The notes under the pieces: generated by a model
What the model was told of the DNA's origin: nothing
Seen by the model: only the letters and a program-made list of their open reading frames with translations
Databases searched by the model: none
Origin: Verrucomicrobiales bacterium
Lineage (GTDB): Bacteria; Verrucomicrobiota; Verrucomicrobiia; Verrucomicrobiales; Verrucomicrobiaceae
Direction: 5' to 3'
DNA: 7,650 nt
Assembly: GCA_003506995.1 (NCBI GenBank)
Contig: DNXB01000188.1
Location: forward strand, 1-7,650
In this document: piece after piece, positions 6,852-7,650 of the stretch
Numbering within the stretch: position 1 is the first letter of the stretch
How the letters are laid out: each line of letters begins with the position of its first letter
Program-made: the position numbers and the translations under genes

Positions 6852-7650
6852 GTGATTCGATCAAGCAAGACGCGAACGAGCAAGGCGGCAGCCAAAGTGG
6901 TCCGCACAGTCCTCTGTGCGGCTCGAATGTCACTCGGCCTACGAACCGCACAGAGGACTGTGCGGACCACTCTATTTCCCCGATGCGGGCCGCGTGGCAG
7001 CGGCTCATGCGGCAGCGTTTGAATGCGTGGGCGTTTTGGTTTCTCGTCGTGCTGGTGGTTTTGTGCGGGGTCGGGCCTGAACTCTCGCCATACGACCAGT
7101 CGGAGCAGGATCTGGAGCTCAAGGCCACGAATCCAAGCATCGCGCACTGGCTGGGCACTGATCCGCTGGGACGCGACATGCTCACGCGCATTTTGCACGG
7201 CGGGCGCGTGTCGCTGGAGGTCGGACTGCTCGCCACGGCGGTCGCGTCGATCATTGGTGTGTTTTACGGCCTGGTCTCCGGTCTCGCGGGTGGTCGCATC
7301 GACTCCGCGATGATGCGCGTGGTGGACATTCTGTATGCGTTTCCTTTCATCAACTTCGTGATCCTGCTCATGGTCATCGTCGGGCGTGAGTTCTGGCTCA
7401 TCTTTGTGGCGATTGGGGCGGTGGAATGGCTCACGATGGCGCGGGTGGTGCGCGGGCAGGTGCTCGCGTTGAAGAACCTTGAGTTCATCACCGCCGCGCG
7501 CGCCAGCGGCGCGGGCTTCTGGCACATCGTGTGGAAGCATCTGCTGCCAAACGTGATGGGGCCTGTCATCATCTACGCCAGCCTCACCGTGCCCGGAGTC
7601 ATGCTGCTTGAGGCGGCGCTGAGCTTCCTCGGCCTCGGCATCCAGCCGCC
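6848..7650 (+). CDS. ABC transporter permease, OppC/DppC family, 3'-truncated by window edge
   Basis: This is the second permease of the same importer, open to the window end (267 residues visible). The OppC_N-like first helix is LNAWAFWFLVVLVVLCGVGPELSPYD at about 58-83. The family signature LGTDPLGRDMLTRILHGGRVSLEVG is at about 102-126. The EAA loop EFITAARASGAGFWHIVWKHLLPN begins near residue 212, followed by LTVPGVMLLEAALSFLGLGIQPP, close to the usual C-terminus. The ATG at 6848 overlaps the preceding stop (ATGA) and fits coupling, giving a hydrophilic tail MSDSIKQDANEQGGSQ. Residues 17-42 are then encoded by the 76-bp inverted repeat and read SGPHSPLCGSNVTRPTNRTEDCADHS, unlike any permease tail I know. 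If translation instead began at ATG 6983 (MRAAWQRLMRQRLNAW), the repeat would be intergenic and the protein would have a normal short tail. Confidence 0.9.
   Translation, partial: MSDSIKQDANEQGGSQSGPHSPLCGSNVTRPTNRTEDCADHSISPMRAAWQRLMRQRLNAWAFWFLVVLVVLCGVGPELSPYDQSEQDLELKATNPSIAHWLGTDPLGRDMLTRILHGGRVSLEVGLLATAVASIIGVFYGLVSGLAGGRIDSAMMRVVDILYAFPFINFVILLMVIVGREFWLIFVAIGAVEWLTMARVVRGQVLALKNLEFITAARASGAGFWHIVWKHLLPNVMGPVIIYASLTVPGVMLLEAALSFLGLGIQP
6896..6971. repeat. REP-doublet (REPIN)-like element in the oppC-like N-terminal region
   Basis: Two perfect 26-bp arms in inverted orientation (6896-6921 and 6946-6971) flank a 24-bp spacer. Each arm contains its own 20-bp hairpin: stem CCGCACAG/CTGTGCGG with loop TCCT at 6902-6921, and the same stem with loop AGGA at 6946-6965. 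Outside each hairpin lies AGTGGT or its complement ACCACT, so a GTGG tetranucleotide sits one base from each hairpin foot. Two oppositely oriented REP-like hairpins with a GTRG-type tetranucleotide form the known layout of REP doublets mobilised by REP-associated tyrosine transposases (RAYTs). No target-site duplication is visible. The 76-bp core is not a multiple of three, but the reading frame through it is open, so the true inserted length may be 75 or 78 bp. No RAYT gene lies in the window. Confidence 0.75.

Noticed and set aside
7492..7514. GC-only inverted repeat in the second permease
   Set aside because: A short six-pair stem arising from Ala/Arg/Gly codons of the conserved EAA loop; explained by coding constraint.

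Overview
The window is GC-rich, densely packed bacterial DNA. It most likely comes from a member of the Verrucomicrobiota, or at least the Planctomycetota-Verrucomicrobiota-Chlamydiota group. The pointers are a secreted protein that joins a planctomycete-type cytochrome c domain (PSCyt1-like) to a WD40 propeller, an LL-diaminopimelate aminotransferase (the DapL lysine route), and mostly weak or absent Shine-Dalgarno sequences. This placement is inferred from protein character; no database search was possible.

Layout. (1) 1-897 (+): the C-terminal three quarters of dapL, converging on the next block across a 47-bp gap that holds small hairpins. (2) 4559 down to 945 (-): a compact cluster read in the order PSCyt1-WD40 protein, two-helix membrane protein with a channel-like pore segment, CoA-binding Rossmann protein, a possible small protein, and a dGTPase-family HD phosphohydrolase. 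The first three genes are separated by 6 bp or overlap by 4 bp. The dGTPase start codon lies inside a hairpin. (3) 4560-4656: a 97-bp divergent intergenic region with a sigma70-like promoter pointing right. (4) 4657-7650 (+): a 55-residue antitoxin overlapping a MazF/PemK-type toxin by 13 bp. One base later comes a creatininase-family hydrolase, which overlaps an OppB/DppB-type permease by 4 bp, which in turn overlaps an OppC/DppC-type permease by 4 bp. The last gene is cut by the window end.

How the genes may work together. The creatininase-like enzyme and two peptide-type ABC permeases form a translationally coupled unit. This suggests import of a small amide, cyclic amide or peptide and its cytoplasmic hydrolysis; the binding protein and ATPases would lie beyond the window. 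The toxin-antitoxin pair sits at the head of this unit and may be co-transcribed with it.

The most unusual feature is a 76-bp perfect inverted repeat at 6896-6971, built from two 20-bp hairpins in opposite orientation, each flanked by a GTGG tetranucleotide. This is the layout of a REP doublet (REPIN). It lies in frame, without stops, within the N-terminal coding region of the second permease. Other items worth a look are the altered selectivity-filter position in the channel-like protein, the possibly leaderless antitoxin mRNA, the hairpin over the dGTPase start, and a perfect 10-bp-arm palindrome inside the dGTPase gene.
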